From NCBI RefSeq assembly GCF_902459745.1, contig NZ_CABPSJ010000009.1:1-64000 (forward strand): a DNA stretch of 64,000 nucleotides. The letters run 5' to 3'. Below the pieces are notes generated by a model. That model saw nothing but the letters and a program-made list of their open reading frames with translations, was not told the DNA's origin and searched no databases. Source of the DNA: Pandoraea communis (GTDB taxonomy: Bacteria; Pseudomonadota; Gammaproteobacteria; Burkholderiales; Burkholderiaceae). The stretch's first letter is position 1. Each line of letters begins with the position of its first letter. Shown piece by piece: positions 36,963 through 45,824 of this stretch. Made by a program: the position numbers and the translations under genes.

Positions 36963-36991
36963 TTGCAATGTAAGGTTACCTGATATTAAAT
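36963..36991 (+). promoter_or_regulatory. Promoter with MarR operator, site 3, upstream of ech
   Basis: TTGCAA (36963-36968) and TTAAAT (36986-36991) are 17 bases apart, the same geometry as site 1. The core TAAGGTTACCTGA (36971-36983) is an inverted repeat, and TGATATTAAATG is shared exactly with site 1. It lies 75 bases before ech and would control the ech-vdh-fcs operon. Confidence 0.65.
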
Positions 36992-37065
36992 GTGTGTGTT
37001 GGCAACACCGCGCGCCACTCCCGGCGCGCGGCGCAAGTTGCCCCGCACACTTGGAAATTACGCAA

Positions 37066-37896
37066 ATGAATGCATACGAAGGGCGCTGGAAAACGGTCGA
37101 CGTGAAGGTCGAGGGCGGCATTGGCTGGGTGATCTTCAATCGCCCGGAAAAGCGCAACGCGATGAGCCCCACGCTCAACACCGAGATGAATCAGGTGCTC
37201 GACGCCGTTGAACTCGACGGCGACATCAAGGTGGTCGTGCTCACGGGTGCGGGCTCGGCCTGGACGGCCGGGATGGATTTGAAGGAGTACTTCCGCGAGA
37301 TCGACGGCGGGCCGGAAATCGTGCAGGAACGCGTGCGCCGCGACGCATCGGATTGGCAATGGCGCCGTCTGCGCATGTACTCGAAGCCGACGATCGCGAT
37401 GGTCAACGGCTGGTGCTTCGGCGGTGGCTTCTCCCCGCTGGTGGCCTGCGATCTGGCGATCGCCGCCGATGAGGCTGTCTTCGGCCTGTCGGAAATCAAC
37501 TGGGGCATTCCGCCGGGCAACCTGGTGAGCAAGGCGATGGCCGATACGGTGGGGCATCGTCGTGCGTTGCACTACATCATGACCGGCGATACGTTCACCG
37601 GTGTGGAAGCCGCCGACATGGGGCTGGTCAATCAAAGCGTGCCGCTCGCCCAACTGCGCGACGCTACGCTGGCGCTCGCCGCCAAGCTGCTCGAGAAGAA
37701 CCCGGTGGTGCTGCGTGCCGCGAAGCACGGCTTCAAGCGCGCTCGCGAACTCACGTGGGAGCAAAGCGAGGACTATCTGTACGCCAAGCTCGATCAGGCG
37801 CAACTGCGCGACCCGGAGCACGGCCGCGAGCAGGGCCTCAAGCAGTTCCTCGACGACAAGTCGATCAAGCCGGGTCTGCAAGCCTACAAGCGCTGA
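37066..37896 (+). CDS. ech: Feruloyl-CoA/p-coumaroyl-CoA hydratase-lyase
   Basis: This 276-residue crotonase-family enzyme hydrates hydroxycinnamoyl-CoA and splits it to vanillin or 4-hydroxybenzaldehyde plus acetyl-CoA. It matches Pseudomonas HCHL closely, including the start YEGRWKT, the end SIKPGLQAYKR and the same length. The catalytic residues S123, E143 and Y239 fall at the same numbers as in that enzyme. ATG 37066 has GGAA upstream; a GTG at 36994 is rejected because it lies within the promoter region. It is followed by vdh 47 bases later. Confidence 0.96.
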   Translation: MNAYEGRWKTVDVKVEGGIGWVIFNRPEKRNAMSPTLNTEMNQVLDAVELDGDIKVVVLTGAGSAWTAGMDLKEYFREIDGGPEIVQERVRRDASDWQWRRLRMYSKPTIAMVNGWCFGGGFSPLVACDLAIAADEAVFGLSEINWGIPPGNLVSKAMADTVGHRRALHYIMTGDTFTGVEAADMGLVNQSVPLAQLRDATLALAAKLLEKNPVVLRAAKHGFKRARELTWEQSEDYLYAKLDQAQLRDPEHGREQGLKQFLDDKSIKPGLQAYKR

Positions 37897-37943
37897 AGTG
37901 CAACGACCATCCGTAACCGAACAGACGAAAGAGGAATCGCGCA

Positions 37944-39395
37944 ATGCATGAAGTGCAGATGCTGATCGGCGGCCAGTGGCGCGGCGCACAAGGCGGAGCG
38001 ACGTTCGAGCGAATCGATCCGGTGACGGGCGAAGTCGCCACGCGAGCCCCGGCAGCCACGCTGGCGGATGCCGACGCTGCGGTCGACGCGGCACAGGCGG
38101 CATTCCCCGCGTGGTCGGCGCTCTCGCCCACGGCGCGTCGCCAGCGTTTGCTCGCGGCCGCAGAACGCATGGACAGCCGCGCGGCCGACTTCATTGCCAT
38201 TGGCGCGGCCGAGACCGGGGCGATGGCCAACTGGTATGGCTTTAACGTCATGCTCGCGGCCAACATGCTGCGCGAAGCGGCGGCCATGACCACGCAAATC
38301 GACGGCAGCGTCATGCCGAGCGACGTGCCCGGCAGCCTCGCGTTGGCCGTGCGCTCGCCGGTCGGTGTGGTGCTGGGCATCGCGCCGTGGAACGCGCCGG
38401 TCATTCTCGCCACGCGAGCGCTGGCCATGCCGCTCGCATGCGGCAACACGGTCGTGCTCAAGGCGTCGGAACAGTGTCCGGGGGTGCATGCATTGATTGG
38501 TGCATGTCTGCATGAGGCAGGGCTTGGCGACGGTGTGGTCAACGTCGTCACGAATGCGCCGGAAGATGCCGGCGAGATCGTGGCGCGTCTGATCGCGCAT
38601 CCGGCGGTGCGCCGAGTCAACTTCACCGGCTCCACCCACGTGGGCCGCATCATCGCGTGCCTCGCGGCCGAGCATCTCAAACCGGCGCTGCTGGAGTTGG
38701 GCGGCAAGGCACCCGTGCTTGTGCTCGACGACGCCGATCTGGATGCCGCAGTCGACGGCATTGCGTTCGGCGCCTTCTTCAATCAAGGGCAAATCTGCAT
38801 GTCGACGGAGCGGGTCATCGTCGATGCGCGCGTCGCTGACGCCTTCGTCGAGAAGCTCACCGCCAAGGCGGCGAAGCTGCACGCCGGGTCGCCGACATCG
38901 CCCGACAGCGTGCTTGGCGCGATGGTCAGTGCGCAGGCGGCGTCGCGCGTAGCAGCGCTGGTCGAGGACGCCCGCGAGCACGGCGCGCGCTTGCCGCTTG
39001 GCTGCCGCGTCGACGGTGCGGTCATGCAGGCAACGATTGTCGATGGCGTGACACCTGCGATGCGTCTGTACCGGGAAGAGTCGTTTGGTCCGGTGGTGAC
39101 GATCCAGCGCGTGCAGAGCGACGACGAAGCGGTGACGGTGGCCAACGACAGCGAGTTCGGCCTGTCGGCGGCGATCTTCAGTCGCGATGTGTCGCGTGCC
39201 ATGCAGTTGGCCAAACGCATCGAGTCGGGCATCTGCCACATCAACGGCCCCACGGTGCATGATGAAGCGCAGATGCCGTTTGGCGGCGTGAAGGCGAGTG
39301 GTTACGGCCGCTTTGGCAGTAAGGCGTCCATTGGCGAGTTCACCGAGCTTCGCTGGATCACGGTGCAAACGACCCCGCGTCACTACCCGATCTGA
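37944..39395 (+). CDS. vdh: Vanillin / 4-hydroxybenzaldehyde dehydrogenase
   Basis: The 483-residue aldehyde dehydrogenase has the active-site Glu in LELGGK, the catalytic Cys in NQGQICMSTER and the cofactor-binding GIAPWNAP and FTGSTHVGR. It would oxidise the aldehyde made by Ech to vanillate or 4-hydroxybenzoate with NAD(P)+. The linkage ech-vdh-fcs is typical of the CoA-dependent non-beta-oxidative ferulate route. AGAGGAA precedes the start. Confidence 0.93.
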   Translation: MHEVQMLIGGQWRGAQGGATFERIDPVTGEVATRAPAATLADADAAVDAAQAAFPAWSALSPTARRQRLLAAAERMDSRAADFIAIGAAETGAMANWYGFNVMLAANMLREAAAMTTQIDGSVMPSDVPGSLALAVRSPVGVVLGIAPWNAPVILATRALAMPLACGNTVVLKASEQCPGVHALIGACLHEAGLGDGVVNVVTNAPEDAGEIVARLIAHPAVRRVNFTGSTHVGRIIACLAAEHLKPALLELGGKAPVLVLDDADLDAAVDGIAFGAFFNQGQICMSTERVIVDARVADAFVEKLTAKAAKLHAGSPTSPDSVLGAMVSAQAASRVAALVEDAREHGARLPLGCRVDGAVMQATIVDGVTPAMRLYREESFGPVVTIQRVQSDDEAVTVANDSEFGLSAAIFSRDVSRAMQLAKRIESGICHINGPTVHDEAQMPFGGVKASGYGRFGSKASIGEFTELRWITVQTTPRHYPI

Positions 39396-39477
39396 TCAGG
39401 TCTGGGGATGAGGATGTGACCGCCCGCGAACGCGACCTAGAGCGCGTCCCGGCAGGACTGAAGCAGGAGACAGTGTT

Positions 39478-41358
39478 TTGAATCAAGGCAACAACACGAC
39501 GGCGGCGCAGACGCCGGAGATCGCGGCGCATCGCTACCGGCCGGTGAGCATCGGCAATCCCGGCGTAGAAGTGCGGCGCGACGGCGAGTTCTGGTATCTG
39601 CGCTCACGTGAAGCGCTCGGCGACTTTCCCGAGCGTCTGACCGACCGGCTGGTGTCGGGCGCCGCTCAGCATCCGGAACGATGGCTGATCGCGCGGCGCG
39701 GTCCCGACGGCGCCTGGATCGGCATCACCTACGCGCAGATGCTGTTGCGTGCGCGCGCCATTGGTCAGGCTTTGCGCGATCGCGGCCTGTCCGAGCAGCG
39801 CCCGATTGCGATTCTGTCCGGTAACGATCTCGAACACTTCCAACTGGCCCTCGGCGCGATGTACGCAGGCGTGCCGTTCGCCCCGATTTCACCGGCCTAC
39901 TCCATCGTGTCGACGGACTACGGCAAGTTGCGTCACACGCTTGGCGTGCTGCAACCGGGCCTCGTCTATGCGACCGACGTCAATGCCTACGGACGTGCCA
40001 TGGATGCCGTGCTGGGCGACGACGTGATTCGTGTGAGCGCTGGCGGCGATGGCGGCACGCTGGCGTTCGACGCGCTGCTCGACACCGTGCCGCGCGATAT
40101 CGACGCCGTACACGCGCAGGTCACCGGCGATACCATCGCCAAGATTCTGTTCACGTCCGGTTCGACGCGTCAGCCGAAAGCCGTGCCGACCACGCAGCGC
40201 ATGTTGTGCAGCAACCAGCAGATGTTGCTGCAAACGTTCCCGACCTTCGGCGAGGCGCCACCGGTGCTGGTGGACTGGCTGCCGTGGAATCACACCTACG
40301 GGGGCAGCCACAACGTGGGCATCGCGTTGTACAACGGCGGCACCCTTTACATCGACGACGGTAAGCCGGTGACCGGCAAGTTCGAGGAGACGCTGCGCAA
40401 TCTGCGCGAGATATCTCCGACGGTGTACTTCAACGTGCCGAAGGGGTGGGAGGACCTTGCCATTGCGCTCGAGAGCGATGCCGCGTTGCGCGAGCGCTTT
40501 TTCGCGCGTGTGAATCTCTATTTCTTCGGCGGTGCAGGGTTGTCGCAGGCGGCCTGGAACCGGCTCGAACGCGTGACCGAACAGCACTGCGGCGAGCGCA
40601 TCCGGATCATGTCCGGACTCGGCATGACCGAGACCTCGCCGAGCTGCATGTTCACCACCGGGCCAATCATGCGGGCGGGCTACATCGGTCTGCCGGCGCC
40701 CGGCTGCGAGGTGAAGCTGGCCCCGGTGGGCGGCAAGCTGGAGGTCCGGTTCCGTGGTCCGAACGTCATGGCGGGCTATTGGCGTCATCAGGCCAGCGAG
40801 CCGGTGTTCGACGAAGAAGGCTACTACCGCACGGGCGACGCCGCGACGTTCGTTGACGTACAACAGCCGGAGATCGGTCTTCAGTTCGATGGGCGCATCA
40901 CCGAAGACTTCAAACTCAGTTCCGGCACGTTCGTGAGTGTTGGGCCGTTGCGTGCCCGCGTGATTTCGGAAGGTGCGCCGTATGTGCAGGATGCCGTGGT
41001 CACGGGGATCAATCGCGACGACATCGGGCTGATGGTCTTCCCGCGGGTGGAGGACTGCCGCCGTCTGAGTGCGCTGGCGAAGGATGCCCCCCTGGCGGAC
41101 GTACTCGCCGCCGCCCCCGTGCGGGAAGTCTTCGCGGGGCTGCTGACGAAGCTCAATGCCACGGCAGGTGGCAGTGCCACTTATGTCGCTCGCCTCATGC
41201 TGCTCGACTCGCCGCCTTCGCTCGATAAGGGCGAAGTCACCGACAAGGGGTCGATCAACCAGCGTGCCGTGCAGGATCATCGCGCGTCGACGGTCGATGC
41301 GCTGCATGCGGCTCAGGCGGAAGGCGCCCATATCATTCTTGCTCCGGCACGGCGCTGA
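39478..41358 (+). CDS. fcs: Feruloyl-CoA synthetase
   Basis: The 626-residue adenylate-forming enzyme activates ferulate or p-coumarate with ATP and CoA. The P-loop FTSGSTRQPKAVP, the motif WLPWNHTYGGSHN, and GLGMTETSP and YRTGDAATF are visible. It starts with TTG at 39478, with CAGGAGA about 9 bases upstream; an overlapping GTG meets a stop at once. TTG may lower its translation. It stops one base before the acyl-CoA dehydrogenase gene. Confidence 0.92.
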   Translation: MNQGNNTTAAQTPEIAAHRYRPVSIGNPGVEVRRDGEFWYLRSREALGDFPERLTDRLVSGAAQHPERWLIARRGPDGAWIGITYAQMLLRARAIGQALRDRGLSEQRPIAILSGNDLEHFQLALGAMYAGVPFAPISPAYSIVSTDYGKLRHTLGVLQPGLVYATDVNAYGRAMDAVLGDDVIRVSAGGDGGTLAFDALLDTVPRDIDAVHAQVTGDTIAKILFTSGSTRQPKAVPTTQRMLCSNQQMLLQTFPTFGEAPPVLVDWLPWNHTYGGSHNVGIALYNGGTLYIDDGKPVTGKFEETLRNLREISPTVYFNVPKGWEDLAIALESDAALRERFFARVNLYFFGGAGLSQAAWNRLERVTEQHCGERIRIMSGLGMTETSPSCMFTTGPIMRAGYIGLPAPGCEVKLAPVGGKLEVRFRGPNVMAGYWRHQASEPVFDEEGYYRTGDAATFVDVQQPEIGLQFDGRITEDFKLSSGTFVSVGPLRARVISEGAPYVQDAVVTGINRDDIGLMVFPRVEDCRRLSALAKDAPLADVLAAAPVREVFAGLLTKLNATAGGSATYVARLMLLDSPPSLDKGEVTDKGSINQRAVQDHRASTVDALHAAQAEGAHIILAPARR

Positions 41359-41359
41359 C

Positions 41360-43108
41360 ATGGACTATCGGGTGTTGCAAAGCGCGGCCGACGATATCGC
41401 GTTCGTGCTGGATAAACTCGGTGTCGGCGAAGCGCTGACACGTCTCGCGCCGTTCCGCGAATTCGATACGGCGACGCTGGTGCAGGTGGTTGACGAGGCG
41501 GCGCGTTTCTCGCGCGAAGTGCTCGCGCCGCTGAACGCCGTCGGCGACCGGGAGGGCTGCACCTGGCGCGACGGCGAGGTCCGCACGCCTGCCGGATTTG
41601 CCGATGCCTATCGTCAGTATCGCGACGCTGGCTGGCCATCGTTGCCGTGCGATCCGGCGTCGGGCGGGCAGGGCCTGCCGGTCGTTGCGCAAGTGGCGGT
41701 GCAGGAACTGACGGCGGGCGCGAATCTGGCGTGGACCATGTATCCCGGCATTTTGCACGGTGCGTACGAATGCGTGCACCGGTTCGGCAGCGACGCGTTG
41801 CGCGATGCGTGGCTCGGTCCGCTGGTGAGTGGTGAATGGCTTGCCACGATGGCGCTGACGGAACCGGGGGCGGGCAGCGATCTGGGGCAGATTCGCACGC
41901 GCGCCGAGTGGATCGGTGGGGCGAACGACACAGTCAGCGTGACCGGCGAGAAGATTTTCATCTCAGGCGGCGAGCAGGATCTGACGCCGAACATCGTGCA
42001 TCTCGTGCTGGCGCGCACGCCGGACGCGCCCGCCGGAAGCGGTGGTCTGTCGCTGTTTCTCGTGCCCAAGATACTGGCGAACGGCGAGCGTAACGCCGTG
42101 CGCTGCATCGGCATCGAGCACAAGATGGGGATTCGCGGCAGCGCCACGTGCTCGATGGCGTTCGAGGGGGCGACGGGGTATCTCATCGGCAAACCGCATC
42201 GCGGTCTCGAGGCGATGTTCGCGATGATGAATTCGGCGCGTCTGCATGTGGGCGCGTCCGGGGTCGGACTGGCTCAGAACGCCTACGAAATGGCCGTGAA
42301 GCATGCTTGGGAGCGCGTGCAATCGCGCGTACCGGGTGCGGCGGCGAACGCGCCCATTGCGCAACACCCGGCGGTGTGGCGTCTGCTCGAAGGGCAGCGG
42401 GTCGCCGTCGAAGGTGCGCGCCTGCTGTTGTATCGCGCCGCGCTGGCCATCGACGAGGCCCATCACGCCGACACGGCGGACGCACGCATGAAGGCCGACG
42501 CGTTAGCGGCGCTGCTCACGCCGGTCGTCAAGGCGATGCTCACCGAGCAGGCCTTCGAAGGCGCGAGCGCCGCGTTGCAGGTCTTCGGCGGGTATGGCTA
42601 CATCGAAGAGACCGGCATCGCTCAGTATCTGCGTGACGCGCGTATCCCGATGATTTACGAAGGGACCAACGAGATACAGGCTATCGACCTGATGCTGCGC
42701 AAGGTCGTCAGAGACGACGGCGAGACGTTGCGGCAATGGCTCGCATGGACACGCACGCAAGTGAATGATGCGCGAGCCATCACGACGCTCAAGGGCTTCG
42801 ACGCTGCGCTGGCGGCGTTGGACGAGTGGGAAGCGCTACTGCCGTGCGTCGTCGCATTGGCGCAATCGTCGACACGCGCGGCGTTGTGCGTGGCAGGGGA
42901 GGTGATGCGAGCCGTGCACGGGCTGTCGATGGCGGGGCTATGGGCGCACGCGGCGCTGGCCGAGCACCGCGCCGAGGCGGTGGGCGATATTGTGCGCGAC
43001 GGCAAGCGCCGGGCGGCACGCTACTGGTTGAAATTCGAACTGCCGGAGACGCGCCGCGCAATGGCGATCGTTGCGGCGCAGATCAGCGATCCGGAGACGG
43101 CCGAATGA
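41360..43108 (+). CDS. Acyl-CoA dehydrogenase, DmdC/AidB-like long form
   Basis: The 582-residue flavoprotein is longer than ordinary acyl-CoA dehydrogenases (about 380), with an extra C-terminal helical domain. The FAD-binding stretch MALTEPGAGSDLGQIRTRA, FISGGEQD and YEGTNEIQ, containing the expected catalytic glutamate, are present. In hydroxycinnamate clusters such an enzyme (HcaD in Acinetobacter) oxidises dihydrocinnamoyl-CoA to the cinnamoyl-CoA that Ech uses; this is the likely job. It is tightly coupled: one base after fcs, ATGA overlap with the next gene. Confidence 0.88.
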   Translation: MDYRVLQSAADDIAFVLDKLGVGEALTRLAPFREFDTATLVQVVDEAARFSREVLAPLNAVGDREGCTWRDGEVRTPAGFADAYRQYRDAGWPSLPCDPASGGQGLPVVAQVAVQELTAGANLAWTMYPGILHGAYECVHRFGSDALRDAWLGPLVSGEWLATMALTEPGAGSDLGQIRTRAEWIGGANDTVSVTGEKIFISGGEQDLTPNIVHLVLARTPDAPAGSGGLSLFLVPKILANGERNAVRCIGIEHKMGIRGSATCSMAFEGATGYLIGKPHRGLEAMFAMMNSARLHVGASGVGLAQNAYEMAVKHAWERVQSRVPGAAANAPIAQHPAVWRLLEGQRVAVEGARLLLYRAALAIDEAHHADTADARMKADALAALLTPVVKAMLTEQAFEGASAALQVFGGYGYIEETGIAQYLRDARIPMIYEGTNEIQAIDLMLRKVVRDDGETLRQWLAWTRTQVNDARAITTLKGFDAALAALDEWEALLPCVVALAQSSTRAALCVAGEVMRAVHGLSMAGLWAHAALAEHRAEAVGDIVRDGKRRAARYWLKFELPETRRAMAIVAAQISDPETAE

Positions 43109-44031
43109 ATCTCGACAAACTCGTCGCCATCGATACACACGTGCACGCGGAAGTGTCGTGCTGCCAGCCGCCGGATCTCTTCGGCAAGGCTTTCGACGAC
43201 GCGGCGGACAAGTACTTCGGTACGGTTCTCAAGCAGAATCGCCGGCCCACGATTCCCGAGACCATCGAACACTATCGCGAGCGCAACATCGGCTTCGTGA
43301 TGTTCACGGTCGATTGCGAGGCGAACATCGGCCGTCGCCGTATTCCGAACGAGGAGATTGCCGGCTTCGCACAGGAGAATGCGGACATCATGATCGCGTT
43401 CGCGAGTATCGATCCGCACAAGGGGCGCATGGGCGTGCGGGAGGCGCGGCGGCTCGTCGAGGCGTTCGGCGTGCGGGGCTTCAAGTTCCATCCCACCATG
43501 CAGGGGTTCTTCGCCAACGATCGCATGGCGTATCCGATGTATGAGTTGATCGCGGAGTACAAGCTCACGGCCGTGTTCCACAGCGGGCATTCGGGCATCG
43601 GTTCGGGGATGCCGGGTGGCGGCGGGCTGCGGCTCAAGTTCTCCGAGCCGATCCATCTGGACGACGTCGCGACCGATTTCCCGGACATGAACATCGTGAT
43701 CGCGCATCCGTCGTGGCCGTGGCAATCGCAGGCGCTGTCCATCGCGCTGCACAAGCCGAACGTCTATATCGATCTGTCCGGCTGGTCGCCCAAGTATTTC
43801 TCACCGGAACTGATTCAGTACGCCAACTCGTTGTTGCGCGAGAAGATGCTGTTCGGTTCGGACTTCCCGCTCATCGCGCCAGACCGGTGGTTGCGCGATT
43901 TCGAGGCCGCAGGATTTCGAGACGAGGTCAAGCCTCTGGTGCTCAAGGACAACGCAGTGAGGATGCTCGGCCTTGCACCTGAGCCGATTCAGACTGCGGG
44001 CGTTGCGGCACCGGCTCCGGCACAGGCGTGA
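43105..44031 (+). CDS. Amidohydrolase_2 family protein of unknown role
   Basis: The 308-residue TIM-barrel hydrolase belongs with ACMSD-type decarboxylases and lactone hydrolases. Metal ligands are visible: HxH in DTHVHAE, H in FHSGHSG, H in IAHPSW and D in FGSDFPL. Its ATG overlaps the dehydrogenase stop (ATGA), so it is the fifth gene of the ech operon. None of the textbook ferulate or p-coumarate steps needs it. It might decarboxylate or hydrolyse a side product, or widen the substrate range. The function is not known to me. Confidence 0.8.
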   Translation: MNLDKLVAIDTHVHAEVSCCQPPDLFGKAFDDAADKYFGTVLKQNRRPTIPETIEHYRERNIGFVMFTVDCEANIGRRRIPNEEIAGFAQENADIMIAFASIDPHKGRMGVREARRLVEAFGVRGFKFHPTMQGFFANDRMAYPMYELIAEYKLTAVFHSGHSGIGSGMPGGGGLRLKFSEPIHLDDVATDFPDMNIVIAHPSWPWQSQALSIALHKPNVYIDLSGWSPKYFSPELIQYANSLLREKMLFGSDFPLIAPDRWLRDFEAAGFRDEVKPLVLKDNAVRMLGLAPEPIQTAGVAAPAPAQA

Positions 44032-44043
44032 GCGGTGCCATCC

Positions 44044-44991
44044 TCAGCGCAACCCCGGCCCGCCGTAGCGCACACGCGCGGCTTCGCGCATGGCGCTGAT
44101 GAGGGTCTGCTCCGGTGGCGTGGGCATCGTATCGTTGCGCCACAGGATGCCGATGGACTCCTCGGTGCCTTTCATCGCGAAGGGCAGGGCGCACAGCACG
44201 CCGTCGGCCAGATCGTCCTGCACGGTGATCTCGGAGGCGATCCACACCACGTCGTCTCGCAGGGTCATGGCGCGGGCGAGCGACATCGACAGCAATTCCG
44301 AGTAGTCATCGAGCGTGCCCACGCCGTGCGCGCGCAAGAAACTGTCGGCCGTGTGACGCAAGATCGTGCCGTGCGGCGGCAAGATCACGTGATGGTTCGC
44401 CAGATCTGCCATCGATACGCTGCGCTGTTGCACCAGCGGATGCGCCGGGCGCACGACCACACTGAGCGGCGTCGCGCAAAGATGCTCGAACGTGAGTCCC
44501 GCCATCCCCTCGGGATCGGACATCCGGCCGAGGGCGAGCGTCGTCTCGCCCGATTTCAACTGCGTGAGCAATTGCTGGTTCGCGCCGGTATGCACTTGCA
44601 CCACGATGCCTGGCCATTCGCGCCGGAAGGTTTCGAGCACGCTGGGCATCATGGCGGCGGCCAGCGTGGGCAATACGGCGATCTCGATCACGCCGCCCGT
44701 CTGGCCGACGGCGCGGGAGAGCACATCGATGCCCTGACGCAGCGCACTCACGCTCGCCCCCGCGTGCCGCAGGAACAACTCCGCCTGCGCCGTCGGCCGT
44801 GCGCCGTTGCGTCCGCGGTCGAACAAGCGCACCCCAAGCAGTCCTTCCAGTTCGGCAATCGTCTTGCTAACGGCCGGTTGCGTGATGGACAGCGCTTCGG
44901 CAGCGCGCTGAAGGCTGCCGTGCTGCGCCACGGCCAGCAGGCATTGCAAATGACGCAGCTTGATTCGCCCGTCGAGTCGATGTCTTTCCAT
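44044..44991 (-). CDS. pcaQ: LysR-family regulator of the pca genes
   Basis: The 315-residue protein has an N-terminal HTH (IKLRHLQCLLAVAQHGSLQRAAEALSITQPAVSKT) resembling PcaQ of rhizobia (same IK-RHLQ opening and FLRHAG linker), and a LysR effector domain. PcaQ activates protocatechuate genes in response to 3-carboxymuconate. It is divergent from pcaHG, and the shared gap holds an inverted repeat. It converges on the amidohydrolase gene with 12 bases between. Confidence 0.82.
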   Translation of the reverse strand: MERHRLDGRIKLRHLQCLLAVAQHGSLQRAAEALSITQPAVSKTIAELEGLLGVRLFDRGRNGARPTAQAELFLRHAGASVSALRQGIDVLSRAVGQTGGVIEIAVLPTLAAAMMPSVLETFRREWPGIVVQVHTGANQQLLTQLKSGETTLALGRMSDPEGMAGLTFEHLCATPLSVVVRPAHPLVQQRSVSMADLANHHVILPPHGTILRHTADSFLRAHGVGTLDDYSELLSMSLARAMTLRDDVVWIASEITVQDDLADGVLCALPFAMKGTEESIGILWRNDTMPTPPEQTLISAMREAARVRYGGPGLR

Positions 44992-45030
44992 GCCGAAAAG
45001 TTATGAAAAACCTAAGAAAATGTCAATAAA

Positions 45031-45053
45031 TATATCCGTTGATTATGGATATA
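45031..45053. promoter_or_regulatory. Probable PcaQ operator between pcaQ and pcaH
   Basis: TATATCC and GGATATA form a perfect 7-bp inverted repeat with a 9-base centre (45031-45037 and 45047-45053), in an AT-rich gap 40 bases after the pcaQ start and 58 before pcaH. This is the usual place for a LysR activator site. Confidence 0.55.
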
Positions 45054-45110
45054 GTGTCGAAAACAAGCTGGCGCCAGGCCAGATCAGTCAACACATAACG
45101 GAGTGAGACC

Positions 45111-45821
45111 ATGTCGGAAACGACCACCGTCCTGCGCCCCCGCGACTGGGATTCCCATCCCAAGCTCATCGACAGCGGGTACAAGTCCACGGCGCTGCGC
45201 GGCCCCAAGCAACTGCTCGTCCCGGTCAGGCAGAACCTCGCGAACCTTCGCTCGCCGGTCTACGGCCACGGCATCATCGGTGAGCTCGACGGCGATCTCA
45301 CGCGCAACGCGGTTCGCAACGGCGAGCCTCTGGGTGAGCGCATGATCGTGACCGGCCGCGTGCTCGATGAAGGCGGCCGTCCGGTGCCCAATACACTCGT
45401 GGAACTGTGGCAAGCCAACGCCTGCGGCCGCTACGTGCACAAGGTCGACCAGCACGACGCACCGCTCGATGCGAACTTCCTCGGCGCCGGCCGCGCGCTG
45501 ACCGACGCGCAGGGCCGTTACAAATTCCTCACCATCAAGCCCGGCGCCTACCCGTGGAGGAACCATCACAACGCGTGGCGCCCGCAGCATCTGCACTTCT
45601 CGGTGTTCGGTCAGTATTTCGCGACCCGCCTCGTCACGCAGATGTACTTCCCCGGCGATCCGCTGCTGGCCTATGATCCGATCTTCCAGGCCACGCCGGC
45701 GCATGCCCGCGACCGTTTGATCGCGCGCTTCTCGATGGACGTCACCGAACCCGAGTACGCGCTGGGATACGAATTCGACATCGTGCTGCGCGGTGCCGAC
45801 CAAACGCCGATGGAGTCCTGA
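45111..45821 (+). CDS. pcaH: Protocatechuate 3,4-dioxygenase beta subunit
   Basis: The 236-residue subunit holds the non-heme Fe(III). The four ligands are visible at Y108, Y147, H160 and H162, equivalent in position to Y408, Y447, H460 and H462 of the Pseudomonas enzyme. It opens the protocatechuate ring between the two hydroxyls to give 3-carboxy-cis,cis-muconate. GGAG precedes the start. pcaG follows 3 bases later. Confidence 0.96.
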   Translation: MSETTTVLRPRDWDSHPKLIDSGYKSTALRGPKQLLVPVRQNLANLRSPVYGHGIIGELDGDLTRNAVRNGEPLGERMIVTGRVLDEGGRPVPNTLVELWQANACGRYVHKVDQHDAPLDANFLGAGRALTDAQGRYKFLTIKPGAYPWRNHHNAWRPQHLHFSVFGQYFATRLVTQMYFPGDPLLAYDPIFQATPAHARDRLIARFSMDVTEPEYALGYEFDIVLRGADQTPMES

Positions 45822-45824
45822 GCC

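Noticed and set aside
37066-37896. Reading ech as a generic fatty-acid enoyl-CoA hydratase
   Set aside because: S123, E143 and Y239 and both protein ends match hydroxycinnamoyl-CoA hydratase-lyase, and fcs and vdh are adjacent.
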